DNA of 64,000 nucleotides from JAICTV01 sp035634055 (GTDB taxonomy: Bacteria > Planctomycetota > Phycisphaerae > Tepidisphaerales > Tepidisphaeraceae): contig DASQDR010000129.1 in assembly GCA_035634055.1 (NCBI GenBank), positions 1-64,000 on the forward strand, written 5' to 3'. The translations under genes were made by a program, and so were the position numbers. Of the stretch, positions 43,943 to 52,153 are shown piece by piece. How positions within the stretch are numbered: position 1 is the first letter of the stretch; each line of letters opens with the position of its first letter. Under the pieces are notes generated by a model. It had not been told where the DNA came from. It worked only from the letters and a program-made list of their open reading frames with translations, and did not search any database.

Positions 43943-45811
43943 CTATGCTTTGCCCGCGCCGCCCTCGTGCTTGTGGACGACGCTGTGCACGTCTGGCGCC
44001 GGTTGCTTCGGCGGGGGGGCGATCGAGCGGATGTTCGCCTCGCGGAGCTGCTTCTCGTCGATCGGGCTGGGCGCGCCGCACATCAGGTCGGCGCCGCTCT
44101 GGGTCTTGGGGAAGGCGATCACGTCACGGATGTTGGTGATGTTGCGCAGGATCATGATCAGCCGGTCGAGACCGAGCGCGATACCGCCGTGCGGCGGAGC
44201 GCCGAACTGGAGGGCGTCGAGCAGGAACCCGAACTTCAGCTTCTGCGCTTCGGCGTCGATGCCGAGCAGGCTGAAGACCTTCTGCTGCACGTCCATCCGG
44301 TGGATACGGATCGACCCGCCGCCCACCTCGCTACCGTTGCAGACGATGTCGTAGGCCTTGGACTTGATCGATTCGACCGTCGCGCGGTCGGTGCTGGTGA
44401 GCTTTTCGAGGTCTTCGTCCAGCGGCGCGGTGAAGGGGTGGTGGGTGGAAACGTAGCGCTTCGACTCCTCGTCGTACTCGAAGGCGGGAAAATCGACGAC
44501 CCAGACCCAGGCGTAGTCCGTGCTCGGCGGGAGCTGCATGTCGCGCGCCATCTTGAGCCGCAGCTCGCCGAGCACCTTGTGAACGACCTTGGGTTTGTCC
44601 GCCGCGAACGCGAGGAGATCTCCGTCCTTCGCACCAGTGCGGGCGATGAGCTCTGGCGCGATGGGTTGGATGAACTTCGCGACGCCGGTGTCGAACGCTA
44701 ATCCTGATTCGACGTTCGGGGCTGCGACTACCTTCGTGACCGCCAAGCCTTTGGCGCCGAACCCCTTGGACCATTCCGCCAGCGCGTCGGTTTCCTTGCG
44801 CGTGAGCTTCGAGCCGCCGGGGACGACGATGCACTTCACGAGATCGGCGCCGCTGAAGACCTTGAAGTCCGTCTTCTTTCCGAGGTCCGTGATGTCGTGC
44901 AGCTCCATCCCGTACCGCAGGTCCGGCCGGTCGGAGCCGTAGCGGCTCATGGCCTCGTCGTACTGCATGTGTGGGATCGGGTCGGGCACCTCGACGTCGA
45001 GCACGTCCTTCCAGATCGCGCGGAGCAGCCCTTCCATGATGGAGATGATGTTCTCGCGGTCGATGAAGCTCATTTCCACGTCGAGCTGCGTGAACTCCGC
45101 CTGCCGGTCGGCGCGCGGGTCCTCGTCGCGGAAGCAGCGGACGATCTGCATGTACTTGTCGCACCCGCCGACCATCAGCAACTGCTTGAACAACTGCGGC
45201 GACTGCGGCAGCGCGTAGAAGCTGCCGGGCTGGAAGCGCGACGGGACGATGAAGTCGCGCGCGCCCTCCGGCGTGCTCTTGGTGAGGAACGGCGTCTCGA
45301 TCTCCCAGAAGCCGAGGTCGCCGAGGTAATCGCGCATCAGCTTCGTCACGCGATATCGCGTGCGCAGCGTCTGCTGCATCTCCGCCCGGCGGAGGTCGAG
45401 GAAGCGGTATTGCAGCCGGCGCTCCTCGTTGACCTGCTCGCGCTCGTCGGGCGTGAACGGCGGCGTGGGCGATTGCGTCAGCACGTCCATCGACTTGACC
45501 ATCACCTCGATCTCGCCGGTCGCCAGCTTCGGGTTGACCAGCCCTTCGCCGCGCGCGTGGACGGCGCCGGCGACCGAGATCACCCATTCGCCGCGCAGCT
45601 TGCGCGCCTCGGCCAGCGCAGTCTCGCCGCAGGTGTCGGCGTTGAAGACGACCTGGGTCAGCCCGTCGCGGTCGCGCAAATCGATGAAGACCAGCCCGCC
45701 GTGGTCGCGGTAGGAGTGGACCCAGCCGGCGAGTTTCACTTCGGCGCCCACGTCGCCCTTGCGCAACTGGCCGCAGGTGTGGGTTCGGTAACGCGTTTGG
45801 GTGGCTTGCAT
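43943..45811 (-). CDS. aspS: Aspartyl-tRNA synthetase
   Basis: A 622-aa class IIb aminoacyl-tRNA synthetase that charges tRNA-Asp (or tRNA-Asx if non-discriminating). An OB-fold anticodon-binding domain is at the N-terminus (about 1-110; WVHSYRDHGGLVFIDLRDR). The catalytic core includes PQSPQLFKQLLM, FRDEDPRADRQ (motif 2) and GLDRL (motif 3), with the bacterial GAD insertion between (about 300-430). It ends in a His/Pro/Ala-rich tail. The length is slightly above the usual 590. The ATG at 45811 matches the family start (MQATQTRYRTHTCGQL); the frame continues upstream without homology. A strong promoter at 46036-46064 implies a leader of about 218 bases. Confidence 0.97.
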   Translation of the reverse strand: MQATQTRYRTHTCGQLRKGDVGAEVKLAGWVHSYRDHGGLVFIDLRDRDGLTQVVFNADTCGETALAEARKLRGEWVISVAGAVHARGEGLVNPKLATGEIEVMVKSMDVLTQSPTPPFTPDEREQVNEERRLQYRFLDLRRAEMQQTLRTRYRVTKLMRDYLGDLGFWEIETPFLTKSTPEGARDFIVPSRFQPGSFYALPQSPQLFKQLLMVGGCDKYMQIVRCFRDEDPRADRQAEFTQLDVEMSFIDRENIISIMEGLLRAIWKDVLDVEVPDPIPHMQYDEAMSRYGSDRPDLRYGMELHDITDLGKKTDFKVFSGADLVKCIVVPGGSKLTRKETDALAEWSKGFGAKGLAVTKVVAAPNVESGLAFDTGVAKFIQPIAPELIARTGAKDGDLLAFAADKPKVVHKVLGELRLKMARDMQLPPSTDYAWVWVVDFPAFEYDEESKRYVSTHHPFTAPLDEDLEKLTSTDRATVESIKSKAYDIVCNGSEVGGGSIRIHRMDVQQKVFSLLGIDAEAQKLKFGFLLDALQFGAPPHGGIALGLDRLIMILRNITNIRDVIAFPKTQSGADLMCGAPSPIDEKQLREANIRSIAPPPKQPAPDVHSVVHKHEGGAGKA

Positions 45812-46035
45812 GATCGTGTTTGCGACCGCGCGATTGGCGTGCGATGAGGGGCGGCGGGAGCGCTGCCGTTCGATCGCAGTGCCAAGTCGCGGGTCGGCAA
45901 TCTCCAGTGCTATTCGGATCCGGGGGACGAGGGCGAACGCGAAGGGGCGGGCGCGGGACCGGCGTGCGGCGCGGGTCACGCGCCTAGGTATTGACTTCAG
46001 CCAGCCTGACCGCTTCGGGGTGCATGGTCGGTGCT

Positions 46036-46064
46036 TGTATAGGGTTCGGTTCTCCGCGCGTCAA
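46036..46064 (-). promoter_or_regulatory. Near-consensus promoter upstream of aspS
   Basis: On the minus strand TTGACG (46059-46064) and TATACA (46036-46041) are separated by exactly 17 bases, close to the sigma-70 consensus and rare in such GC-rich DNA. Transcription would start near 46029 and run toward aspS, giving a long untranslated leader over 45812-46029. The preceding gene on this strand ends at 46113. Confidence 0.65.
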
Positions 46065-46112
46065 ATTCCCGCGCCGCGCGTGCTGGCCGCTCCATCGGCG
46101 CGGCCCGGGGCG

Positions 46113-47273
46113 TTACTTCCACGGTTTGGCGAGCCACTGCTGGATGACTTCCTGCGCGGGCTTGTTCTCCGGGGTGTACCCCTTGCGCAGCTCCTCCGCC
46201 TGTTCCTTGGTCGGCTCGCGCCCGTCGGGGCCCGCCGTCGCCTTTCCGCCGTCGCCCGGCGTCCACTCCCACACCATGAACCCCCCGAGGCCCGGCTCCT
46301 TGTACCAGGCGCGGAAGAACCCCTCGTAAAGCTTCTTCTGGAGCTCCGGGTCCTCGTCCAACTCCCGCTTCGTGTAATCCCAAGGCTCGTGCGCGGCGTT
46401 CTCCAGGCTGCACCAGCCGATCTCCAGGAACAGGATCGGCTTGCCCACCTTGCGCTGGAACGCCAGCAGGTCCTTCTGGATCTCCTTCCACCGGCTGACG
46501 ACCTCCTCGACCTTGACGTTGCGGTCGTCGCCGAGCTTGTAGTAGCTGTTCATCCCGATCAGGTCGAGTTGGTCCCAGAACGGGATGGAGGTGTAATGGT
46601 CCCAGTTAGCCGAGTAGGTGAGCTGGCCCTTGAAGACCTCGCGCACGGCGCGGATCACCTTCGTCCACTCGCCGCGCTCCTTCTCGGAGCTGACCAGTTC
46701 CGAGCCGACGCTCAGCACGTCCACCTTGTTCTGCTGGGCGATCCACGCGAAGTGGATGAGCATGTTCTTGTAGCTCTCGAACCAGTCCGGCCACCACTCC
46801 GGGCGGATCACGCCGCGCCAGTCCTTTTTCGGGACATCCAGCAGGACGACCGGCATGAGGATGACGCGCAACCCCTTCCCCTTGGCGTGCTGGATCAGCT
46901 CCGAGAGCTTCTCCGGGGTCGGCGTCATGCGCATGTCGATGTAGATGCGCGACGACTCCGCGTCCTCCTGCCGGGTGTCCAGCACCAGCGAGACGGTATC
47001 GAACCCCTGCGACGCGATCTCGTCGATGCTCTGCTTGTACTTGTCGATCCAGTCCACCCGCTGGATCTGCATGGCCGCCCCCTTGAACGGCAGCGCGCCA
47101 GCAAAGGCGGGGTTGGCGCCGCGCGATGCGGGGCTGCCGCCGTTGGCGGCGTCGCCGCTGTTGGTGCCCTCGGTGGAAAGCTTCTTCGCCGGCGCCTGGC
47201 TCGGGAGCATCACGCACCCGAGCACGATCAGGTAAACCAGGATGGCGGCTCCGACGAGTCCACGACCGAGCAT
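46113..47273 (-). CDS. Glycoside hydrolase, GH113-like, probable lipoprotein
   Basis: A 386-aa TIM-barrel glycosidase related to GH113 beta-mannanases, which cut mannan-type polysaccharides. Catalytic candidates are Glu192 in VGSELVS (acid/base) and Glu284 in LFLEIGWCS (nucleophile), with conserved WDHY and MNSYY segments between them. The N-terminus is a hydrophobic run ending VLGC, so Cys20 may be lipidated and the enzyme held in the envelope; a 45-residue Ser/Gly/Asn-rich linker follows. GTGAGGA precedes the ATG at 47273. The frame is open to 47567 but upstream residues are Pro/Arg-rich and overlap the divergent gene. Substrate specificity is not established. Confidence 0.82.
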   Translation of the reverse strand: MLGRGLVGAAILVYLIVLGCVMLPSQAPAKKLSTEGTNSGDAANGGSPASRGANPAFAGALPFKGAAMQIQRVDWIDKYKQSIDEIASQGFDTVSLVLDTRQEDAESSRIYIDMRMTPTPEKLSELIQHAKGKGLRVILMPVVLLDVPKKDWRGVIRPEWWPDWFESYKNMLIHFAWIAQQNKVDVLSVGSELVSSEKERGEWTKVIRAVREVFKGQLTYSANWDHYTSIPFWDQLDLIGMNSYYKLGDDRNVKVEEVVSRWKEIQKDLLAFQRKVGKPILFLEIGWCSLENAAHEPWDYTKRELDEDPELQKKLYEGFFRAWYKEPGLGGFMVWEWTPGDGGKATAGPDGREPTKEQAEELRKGYTPENKPAQEVIQQWLAKPWK

Positions 47274-47547
47274 GCTGTTCCTCACCGTCAAACAATGCCG
47301 CCACACCGCGGCCGGGTTTCCAGGGGCGGCCAAATGGTATCGGCCGCGCTGGCCGAAGGGTAGGCGCTGCCAGGCGAGAAGAGAGGCGGGAACGGAGGAG
47401 CGGGATGCGAGCAGCGCGATGCGCAACCCGGCGGCGCCGCTTCCCCCGGCCCCTCTCCCGGTAGGCGCGCGAGAAGTCGGGTCGGGGCTTCGGCGCATCG
47501 AACCAACCTTGACGGGCTGACCCGCCCGCGCGACGCTGTCGCTCGAC

Positions 47548-48141
47548 GTGGAAACCCTCATCGCCATCGCCGCCGGGATCGGCCTTGCCGCCGCTTGCGG
47601 GTTCCGCGTTTTTCTGCCGCTGCTGGCAACGTCGCTGGCGGCGCGCGGGGGCTACCTCAACCCGTCGGGCGGGTTCGACTGGATCGGGTCCCAAATTGCG
47701 CTGGTGGTGTTCGGGGCGGCGGCGCTGGCGGAGGTGGTGGCGTACTTCATCCCGTGGGTCGACCACGCGCTGGACCTGATTGCCTCACCCGCGGCGGCGG
47801 CGGCGGGGACGGTCGCGGCGGCGGCGGCGTTCGGCGAGATTCATCCCGCCATCAAGTGGTCGGCCGCCCTCATCGCCGGCGGCGGGGCGGCGAGCGTCGT
47901 GCAGGCGGGCACCGTGGCCGCCCGCGCGCTCTCCGGCGGAACCACCGCGGGCGTCGGGAACCCCGTCGTCGCGCTCGGCGAACTCGCCGGCTCGCTCGTC
48001 CTTTCCGTCCTGTCGATCCTGCTCCCCATCGCGGGCCTGCTGCTCGCCGTTGTCGTGCTGGTGCTGGTGCTGTGGACCGGCCGGAGGCTGCTGCGACGCC
48101 GGCGGTTGCCCGCCCAAAGCGCGGATCTCCCTTCGCCGTGA
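47548..48141 (+). CDS. DUF4126-family membrane protein
   Basis: A 197-aa integral membrane protein with about five hydrophobic helices, rich in Ala and Gly. The N-terminal segment IAAGIGLAAACGFRVFLPLL is typical of the DUF4126 family, whose function is unknown. A basic C-terminus (RRLLRRRRLP) should lie in the cytosol. The start is a GTG; the upstream frame is stopped nearby. It is divergent from the GH113-like gene and alone on the plus strand in this part of the window. Confidence 0.8.
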   Translation: METLIAIAAGIGLAAACGFRVFLPLLATSLAARGGYLNPSGGFDWIGSQIALVVFGAAALAEVVAYFIPWVDHALDLIASPAAAAAGTVAAAAAFGEIHPAIKWSAALIAGGGAASVVQAGTVAARALSGGTTAGVGNPVVALGELAGSLVLSVLSILLPIAGLLLAVVVLVLVLWTGRRLLRRRRLPAQSADLPSP

Positions 48142-48168
48142 CGGCGCGTGCTGCGGCGGACCGGCAGC

Positions 48169-48969
48169 TCATCCCGCGATTCGGCGGCGGGGAGCGGCGG
48201 CGCTCGACCGCGCCACGGCGCTGGCGGCGGCGGTGGCGGCGGTGGCGGAGAACCAGCGCACGCACGGGCCGGGCGTCAGCCGGGCGACCCCGGCGGAGGC
48301 GTCGTGGTCCAGCGACCTGTCGCCGGCGACCGAACGATTATCCGTCAGCAAGTCGCGCAGCCGCTCGGCGCTGGGACGCAGCAGCGCATCCGAACGCGAC
48401 GCCCCCCGGCGGCAGGGCGCGAACCCTCCGCCGGGGGAAGACAGCTTGCAGAACTCATCGCCGCTGAAGCGCGCGCCTTTCGCCGCGGCGGTGGAACGCG
48501 TCATGGCGCGGCGGCCGGCAGTCTCGATCATCCCTTCATGGGCGGCCGTGATCGCGGGGCGGCCGGAGCCGGCGGCGCAGAGCGACGCCGGCAGCTCGTC
48601 CGCGCCCACCTCGTACGTCAACACGCCCGTATCGCCGGACGACACGTGGGCGCAGTGCTGGTGCGCGAAGCGGCCGGTGGGGTGACCGTCGCTGGCTGCC
48701 GTGTTTGGCCCGATCACCTCGGGGGCGGTCGAGCGGCGGTCAAATAGCGGGAGCGCGGCTTCGTCGTCGGTTCCGTCCTCCCCGCCAGTCGTGGTCACTG
48801 CCGCGCGCAGGCGCGCCCAAGCGGTTCGGCCCAGCCCGCGGAGATCGTGCCCCGCCGCGGAAGGCCAGCTCGCCCTCGGGTACGTGCCGGGAAACGGATG
48901 TGCCCCCGCAGCCTTGTGGTGCGGGGGCGTGGACGGGCTCACTCGACTGACGACGACGCGCTGCGGCAT
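48169..48969 (-). CDS. Uncharacterised protein, 266 aa
   Basis: I do not recognise a family. The frame is favoured because its third codon positions are strongly G/C, as in the neighbours, while competing frames are repetitive Arg/Gly shadows, and because GAGGTGA lies about 8 bases before the ATG at 48969. The protein has an acidic middle (GGEDGTDDEAALPLFDRR), a central stretch with several Cys and His (FAHQHCAHVSSGDTG) and an Ala/Ser/Arg-rich C-terminus. No signal peptide or membrane helix is evident. It is on the same strand as the next three genes upstream, ending just after the convergent DUF4126 gene. Confidence 0.5.
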   Translation of the reverse strand: MPQRVVVSRVSPSTPPHHKAAGAHPFPGTYPRASWPSAAGHDLRGLGRTAWARLRAAVTTTGGEDGTDDEAALPLFDRRSTAPEVIGPNTAASDGHPTGRFAHQHCAHVSSGDTGVLTYEVGADELPASLCAAGSGRPAITAAHEGMIETAGRRAMTRSTAAAKGARFSGDEFCKLSSPGGGFAPCRRGASRSDALLRPSAERLRDLLTDNRSVAGDRSLDHDASAGVARLTPGPCVRWFSATAATAAASAVARSSAAAPRRRIAG

Positions 48970-49124
48970 AGGACGGTCACCTCTGCGTTGACCATACGAT
49001 ATGTTCCGCCAGCGCGCGGGCGCGCCGCGCCCTCGCATGCGTCCACGTCCGATAAAAGATCGCGACGCACGCGCCGCCGCTGTCACCGCCAGAACGGGCC
49101 TCAGCTGTCGTGCGCTGCGGGCGG

Positions 49125-49871
49125 TCACGGTGCTGCCGGCGCCGGCGGGGCGAGATGGAAACTGGGCATTGAAGCCGGTTCGCCCCGCGCCTCGAGCAGG
49201 ACCGATTCATCGCGGTTCACCCAGCCGTCGATCACGCCGGCCCGGCCGTCAATGGTGTAGGCGATGGTGAAGTGCGTCGGGTCGTTCCGGTCCGACTCGC
49301 CGGAGAGGACGCGCAGCTCGCCAGTTGCCGCCGAGAGCGGCAGGGCGTGAACGTGAAGCGCGGTGCGGCGCGGGAAGCTGAGCGTGGTGCCCGGGGCGAG
49401 CGTCCGAGCCGCCAGGCCGCGCGCCGCGGGCGTACCCAGGTTCACGAGGTCGACCGCCACCAACCGCGACGTGCCCGCCGGAGTCTTGCACTCGCCGAGG
49501 TAGAGCGTGCCGGCGGTGACCAGTTGCTCGCCGGCGTAGGGAGCGAGCTTTGCCCACGGCGCTGGGACGTGGCTGGCGGAGCGAGCGCCGGGCTTGCCGG
49601 CGATGGCGTAACCGCGGGCGGACGAGCCGCCAAGCGTGACGATCTCCGCGTCGCTCTCGCTGTACGCCACCTGGGGTGGCCGGTAGGCGGCGCAGGCGCG
49701 GTAGGCGCGGTTGGCGGCGTTCGCCTGCACGGCGCGCGAGGCGAACTTGAGCATCAGCGGCAGCAGCGCGAGCAGGGCGCCGCCGATCACCAGCCAGCGC
49801 ACGGCCTGCGGGCTGAGGCGCCGCTTGCGCTGCGCCGGTGCGTAACCAAGTTCGGGCCCGGTGTCTGGCAT
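49125..49871 (-). CDS. Uncharacterised membrane-anchored protein, 248 aa
   Basis: No named family was recognised. A basic cytosolic N-terminus (residues 1-24) is followed by one membrane helix (VIGGALLALLPLMLKF, about 27-45) and a 200-residue extracytoplasmic domain predicted to be beta-rich, with LYLGECKTPAG, LVAVDLVNLGTP and IAYTIDGRAGVIDGWVNRD as landmarks. The end is Pro/Ala-rich. It starts 59 bases after the hisS stop on the same strand, so it may be co-transcribed with hisS. Confidence 0.7.
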   Translation of the reverse strand: MPDTGPELGYAPAQRKRRLSPQAVRWLVIGGALLALLPLMLKFASRAVQANAANRAYRACAAYRPPQVAYSESDAEIVTLGGSSARGYAIAGKPGARSASHVPAPWAKLAPYAGEQLVTAGTLYLGECKTPAGTSRLVAVDLVNLGTPAARGLAARTLAPGTTLSFPRRTALHVHALPLSAATGELRVLSGESDRNDPTHFTIAYTIDGRAGVIDGWVNRDESVLLEARGEPASMPSFHLAPPAPAAP

Positions 49872-49930
49872 TACGTCGGAGCCGCGCGGGCGGCGCGTGG
49901 GCGGTGCGGCGGGCGGCGAAGGGCGACCGA

Positions 49931-51205
49931 TCAGGCGGATTGCAGCTTGGCCACGACCTGGTCGCGCGGAACCGGCGCCTGCTCGCGCGTGGCGGAATCC
50001 TTGAGCATCACGGTGCTCGACGCCAGCTCGCTGTCGCCAACGGTGATGACGAACGCGGCGGCAAAACGCTCGGCCAGCTTGAACTGTCCCTTCACCGAGC
50101 GACCTGACGGGTCCATGTCGGCGCGGACGCCGGCGGCCCGGAGCTGGGCGAGGAGCTGCCAGTTGGCATCGCGGGCGGCATCGCCGTGCGCGACGAGCCA
50201 GACCAGCGGCCGCTCGATCGTCAGCAGCGCCGCCTGCTGCGCCTCCAGCGCGATGAGCAGGCGCTCGAGCCCGGAGCCGAACCCAACGCCGGGCGTCGGC
50301 CGACCGCCGAGCGTCTCCACCAGGTTGTCGTATCGCCCGCCGCCGCCCACCGCGTTTTGCGCGCCGAGCCCGCCGGCGGTCACTTCCCAGACCACGCCGG
50401 TGTAGTAGTCGAAGCCGCGCACCAGGTTGCCGTCAACCGCGTACGGGATCGCCGCCAGGTCGAGCAGCCTGCGGGCGCGCTCGAAGTGCTTGCTGCTGGA
50501 TTCCGACAAATACTCCGCCGCGGGCGGGGCGTTCTTCACGGCGTCGACATCGCGCGGGTCCTTGGAATCGAGGATGCGCAGCGGGTTGGTCAGCAGCCGC
50601 TTCTGCGACTCCGCGCTCAGTTGCTGCGCCTTGGGGGAGAGGAACTTCACCAGCGCGTCGCGGTAGCGCAGCTTGGACTCGGCGTCGCCGAGACTGTTGA
50701 TCCGCAGCGACAGGTCCTTGAGCCCGCACCGGCGGTAGAAGTCGGTTTGCAGCAGGATGCACTCGACGTCCTGGTCCGCCTCGGCGACGCCAAACGCCTC
50801 GACGCCGAACTGGTGGTGCTGGCGGTAGCGGCCCTTCTGCGGCTTCTCGTAGCGGAAGTTGGGGCCGACGTAAAAGACCTTCACCCGCGCGCCCTGGTCG
50901 TTGAGCAGCCCGGCCTCGATAACGGCGCGGACGACGCCGGCGGTCCCCTCGGGGCGGAGGGTCATCGGGCGGTTGTCGCGGTCGGTGAAGTCGTAGGTTT
51001 CCTTGCTGACGATGTCGGTCGTCTCGCCGACGCCGCGGTGGAACAGCTCGGAGTACTCGAAGATCGGCGTGCGGATCTCGTCGAAATGGTAGAGCGCCGC
51101 CAGCTCGCGCGCGACGCGCTCGACCGCCTGCCAACGCGCGATTTCGGGCGCGAGGATGTCCTTGGTCCCCTTCGGTGCCTGGATCTGTTGCTGCTGCGCT
51201 GCCAT
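49931..51205 (-). CDS. hisS: Histidyl-tRNA synthetase
   Basis: A 424-aa class IIa aminoacyl-tRNA synthetase that charges tRNA-His. Landmarks in order: PKGTKDI at the N-terminus, MTLRPEGTAGVVRA, motif 2 VGPNFRYEKPQKGRYRQHHQ, the histidine-specific VRGFDYYTG and motif 3 GFGSGLERL, then the anticodon-binding domain (about 330-424). The length is normal. AGGTGA precedes the ATG at 51205; the frame continues upstream into Pro/Thr-rich sequence without homology. Upstream on the same strand is the pseudopilin gene. Confidence 0.97.
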   Translation of the reverse strand: MAAQQQQIQAPKGTKDILAPEIARWQAVERVARELAALYHFDEIRTPIFEYSELFHRGVGETTDIVSKETYDFTDRDNRPMTLRPEGTAGVVRAVIEAGLLNDQGARVKVFYVGPNFRYEKPQKGRYRQHHQFGVEAFGVAEADQDVECILLQTDFYRRCGLKDLSLRINSLGDAESKLRYRDALVKFLSPKAQQLSAESQKRLLTNPLRILDSKDPRDVDAVKNAPPAAEYLSESSSKHFERARRLLDLAAIPYAVDGNLVRGFDYYTGVVWEVTAGGLGAQNAVGGGGRYDNLVETLGGRPTPGVGFGSGLERLLIALEAQQAALLTIERPLVWLVAHGDAARDANWQLLAQLRAAGVRADMDPSGRSVKGQFKLAERFAAAFVITVGDSELASSTVMLKDSATREQAPVPRDQVVAKLQSA

Positions 51206-51392
51206 CGGCGTCACCTGAAAAGAGCGGGGGATTCTAAGGTGATGGGAGGGAAATGACGAGCAGTCGCGCCTCGCGAGGCGAAGCGTGCGCACAGGAGTTC
51301 CGGTGGTGCGAAGCCGCCGGCGGCGGTTGGCGGGGTTTCTGCGAACCGGGGCGGCGCGCTCGCGCGTCGCCGTCGCCAAGGCGGCGCCCGCG

Positions 51393-51887
51393 CTAGTACG
51401 TGTTGTAGGCTTTGCCTTCGGTGTCGACGTCTGCGTCGGGAAGATTAGCCTTGAAGGTGCCGTCGGTGGCGTCGAAGGACCAGGCAAAGCCGGCGGCGTA
51501 GGTGGTTCCGGTGACGGTGTTGGATCCACGATTGGTCCCCACCGGCAGGTTGGGCAACGTCAGGATGTAGGGGCCATAAGGGTAGGCGTTAGAGCGGGTG
51601 GCGGAGGTATTGCCGTACCCGTCGGTGTACTGCGTCATCTGCGATTCGAACCGCGCCAAGGCCGGATACGAGCCGTGCTGCGCCTGGTAAACCTCCAGCG
51701 CGCTCCTCATGCTCCGAAGATTTTCTTTCAGCGCGTTTCCGCCGGCGTCCTTCGTCGAGTTCTGGAACGCCGCGATGATCACCGTGGCGAGGATGCCCAG
51801 AATGATGACGACAATCAGGATCTCGACGAGCGTGAAGGCGTGCGGGCGGCTATTTGAGCGGCGGCGGCAGAGGTCCAGGCTGCGCAT
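51393..51887 (-). CDS. Type II secretion/pilin-like pseudopilin (GspG-like)
   Basis: A 164-aa prepilin-type protein. After a 17-residue basic leader, cleavage is expected before FTLVEILIVVIILGILATV, where Glu5 of the mature protein is conserved; the rest of the segment is the N-terminal pilin helix. The globular part contains LRSMRSALEVYQAQHGSYP, typical of major pseudopilins. It does not carry the H-X9-DG motif of the planctomycete DUF1559 group as far as can be seen. The ATG at 51887 has GGGGGAG about 10 bases upstream; an ATG at 51911 is an alternative. No other secretion gene is nearby, so assembly must use machinery encoded elsewhere. Confidence 0.9.
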   Translation of the reverse strand: MRSLDLCRRRSNSRPHAFTLVEILIVVIILGILATVIIAAFQNSTKDAGGNALKENLRSMRSALEVYQAQHGSYPALARFESQMTQYTDGYGNTSATRSNAYPYGPYILTLPNLPVGTNRGSNTVTGTTYAAGFAWSFDATDGTFKANLPDADVDTEGKAYNTY

Positions 51888-52044
51888 AAATCTCTTGCTC
51901 CCCCGCATCATCGTCGGCGGCCGGTGCGGACTTTAGGTAAGGGAGGCAACCGCGGCCGATTGCGGATTAGCGGACCTGCGGCCCCGCAGGGACCGGCAAG
52001 TGATGGCTGCCAATGGCGAGGCAGGATCGGGCGGCAGGGCACAG

Positions 52045-52118
52045 ATAAAACGACAAACCGCTTGCGGATCAGCGGAACCGCCGACCATCGGTCGCGGTGT
52101 CGCCAACCCGCAAGCGGT
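52045..52118 (-). terminator. Probable terminator downstream of tig
   Basis: On the minus strand an 11-bp stem ACCGCTTGCGG/CCGCAAGCGGT (52108-52118 with 52057-52067) encloses a 40-base structured loop and is followed by TTGTCGTTTTATC. It lies 36 bases beyond the tig stop and before the pseudopilin gene. Confidence 0.65.
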
Positions 52119-52153
52119 GCGGTTAGTCGCGAATTTATGAGTGCAAAGGCGGC

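Noticed and set aside
46606..47766. 386-codon minus-strand frame overlapping the GH113-like gene
   Set aside because: Arg/Gly-rich shadow of the glycosidase, which has both catalytic glutamates and a lipobox.
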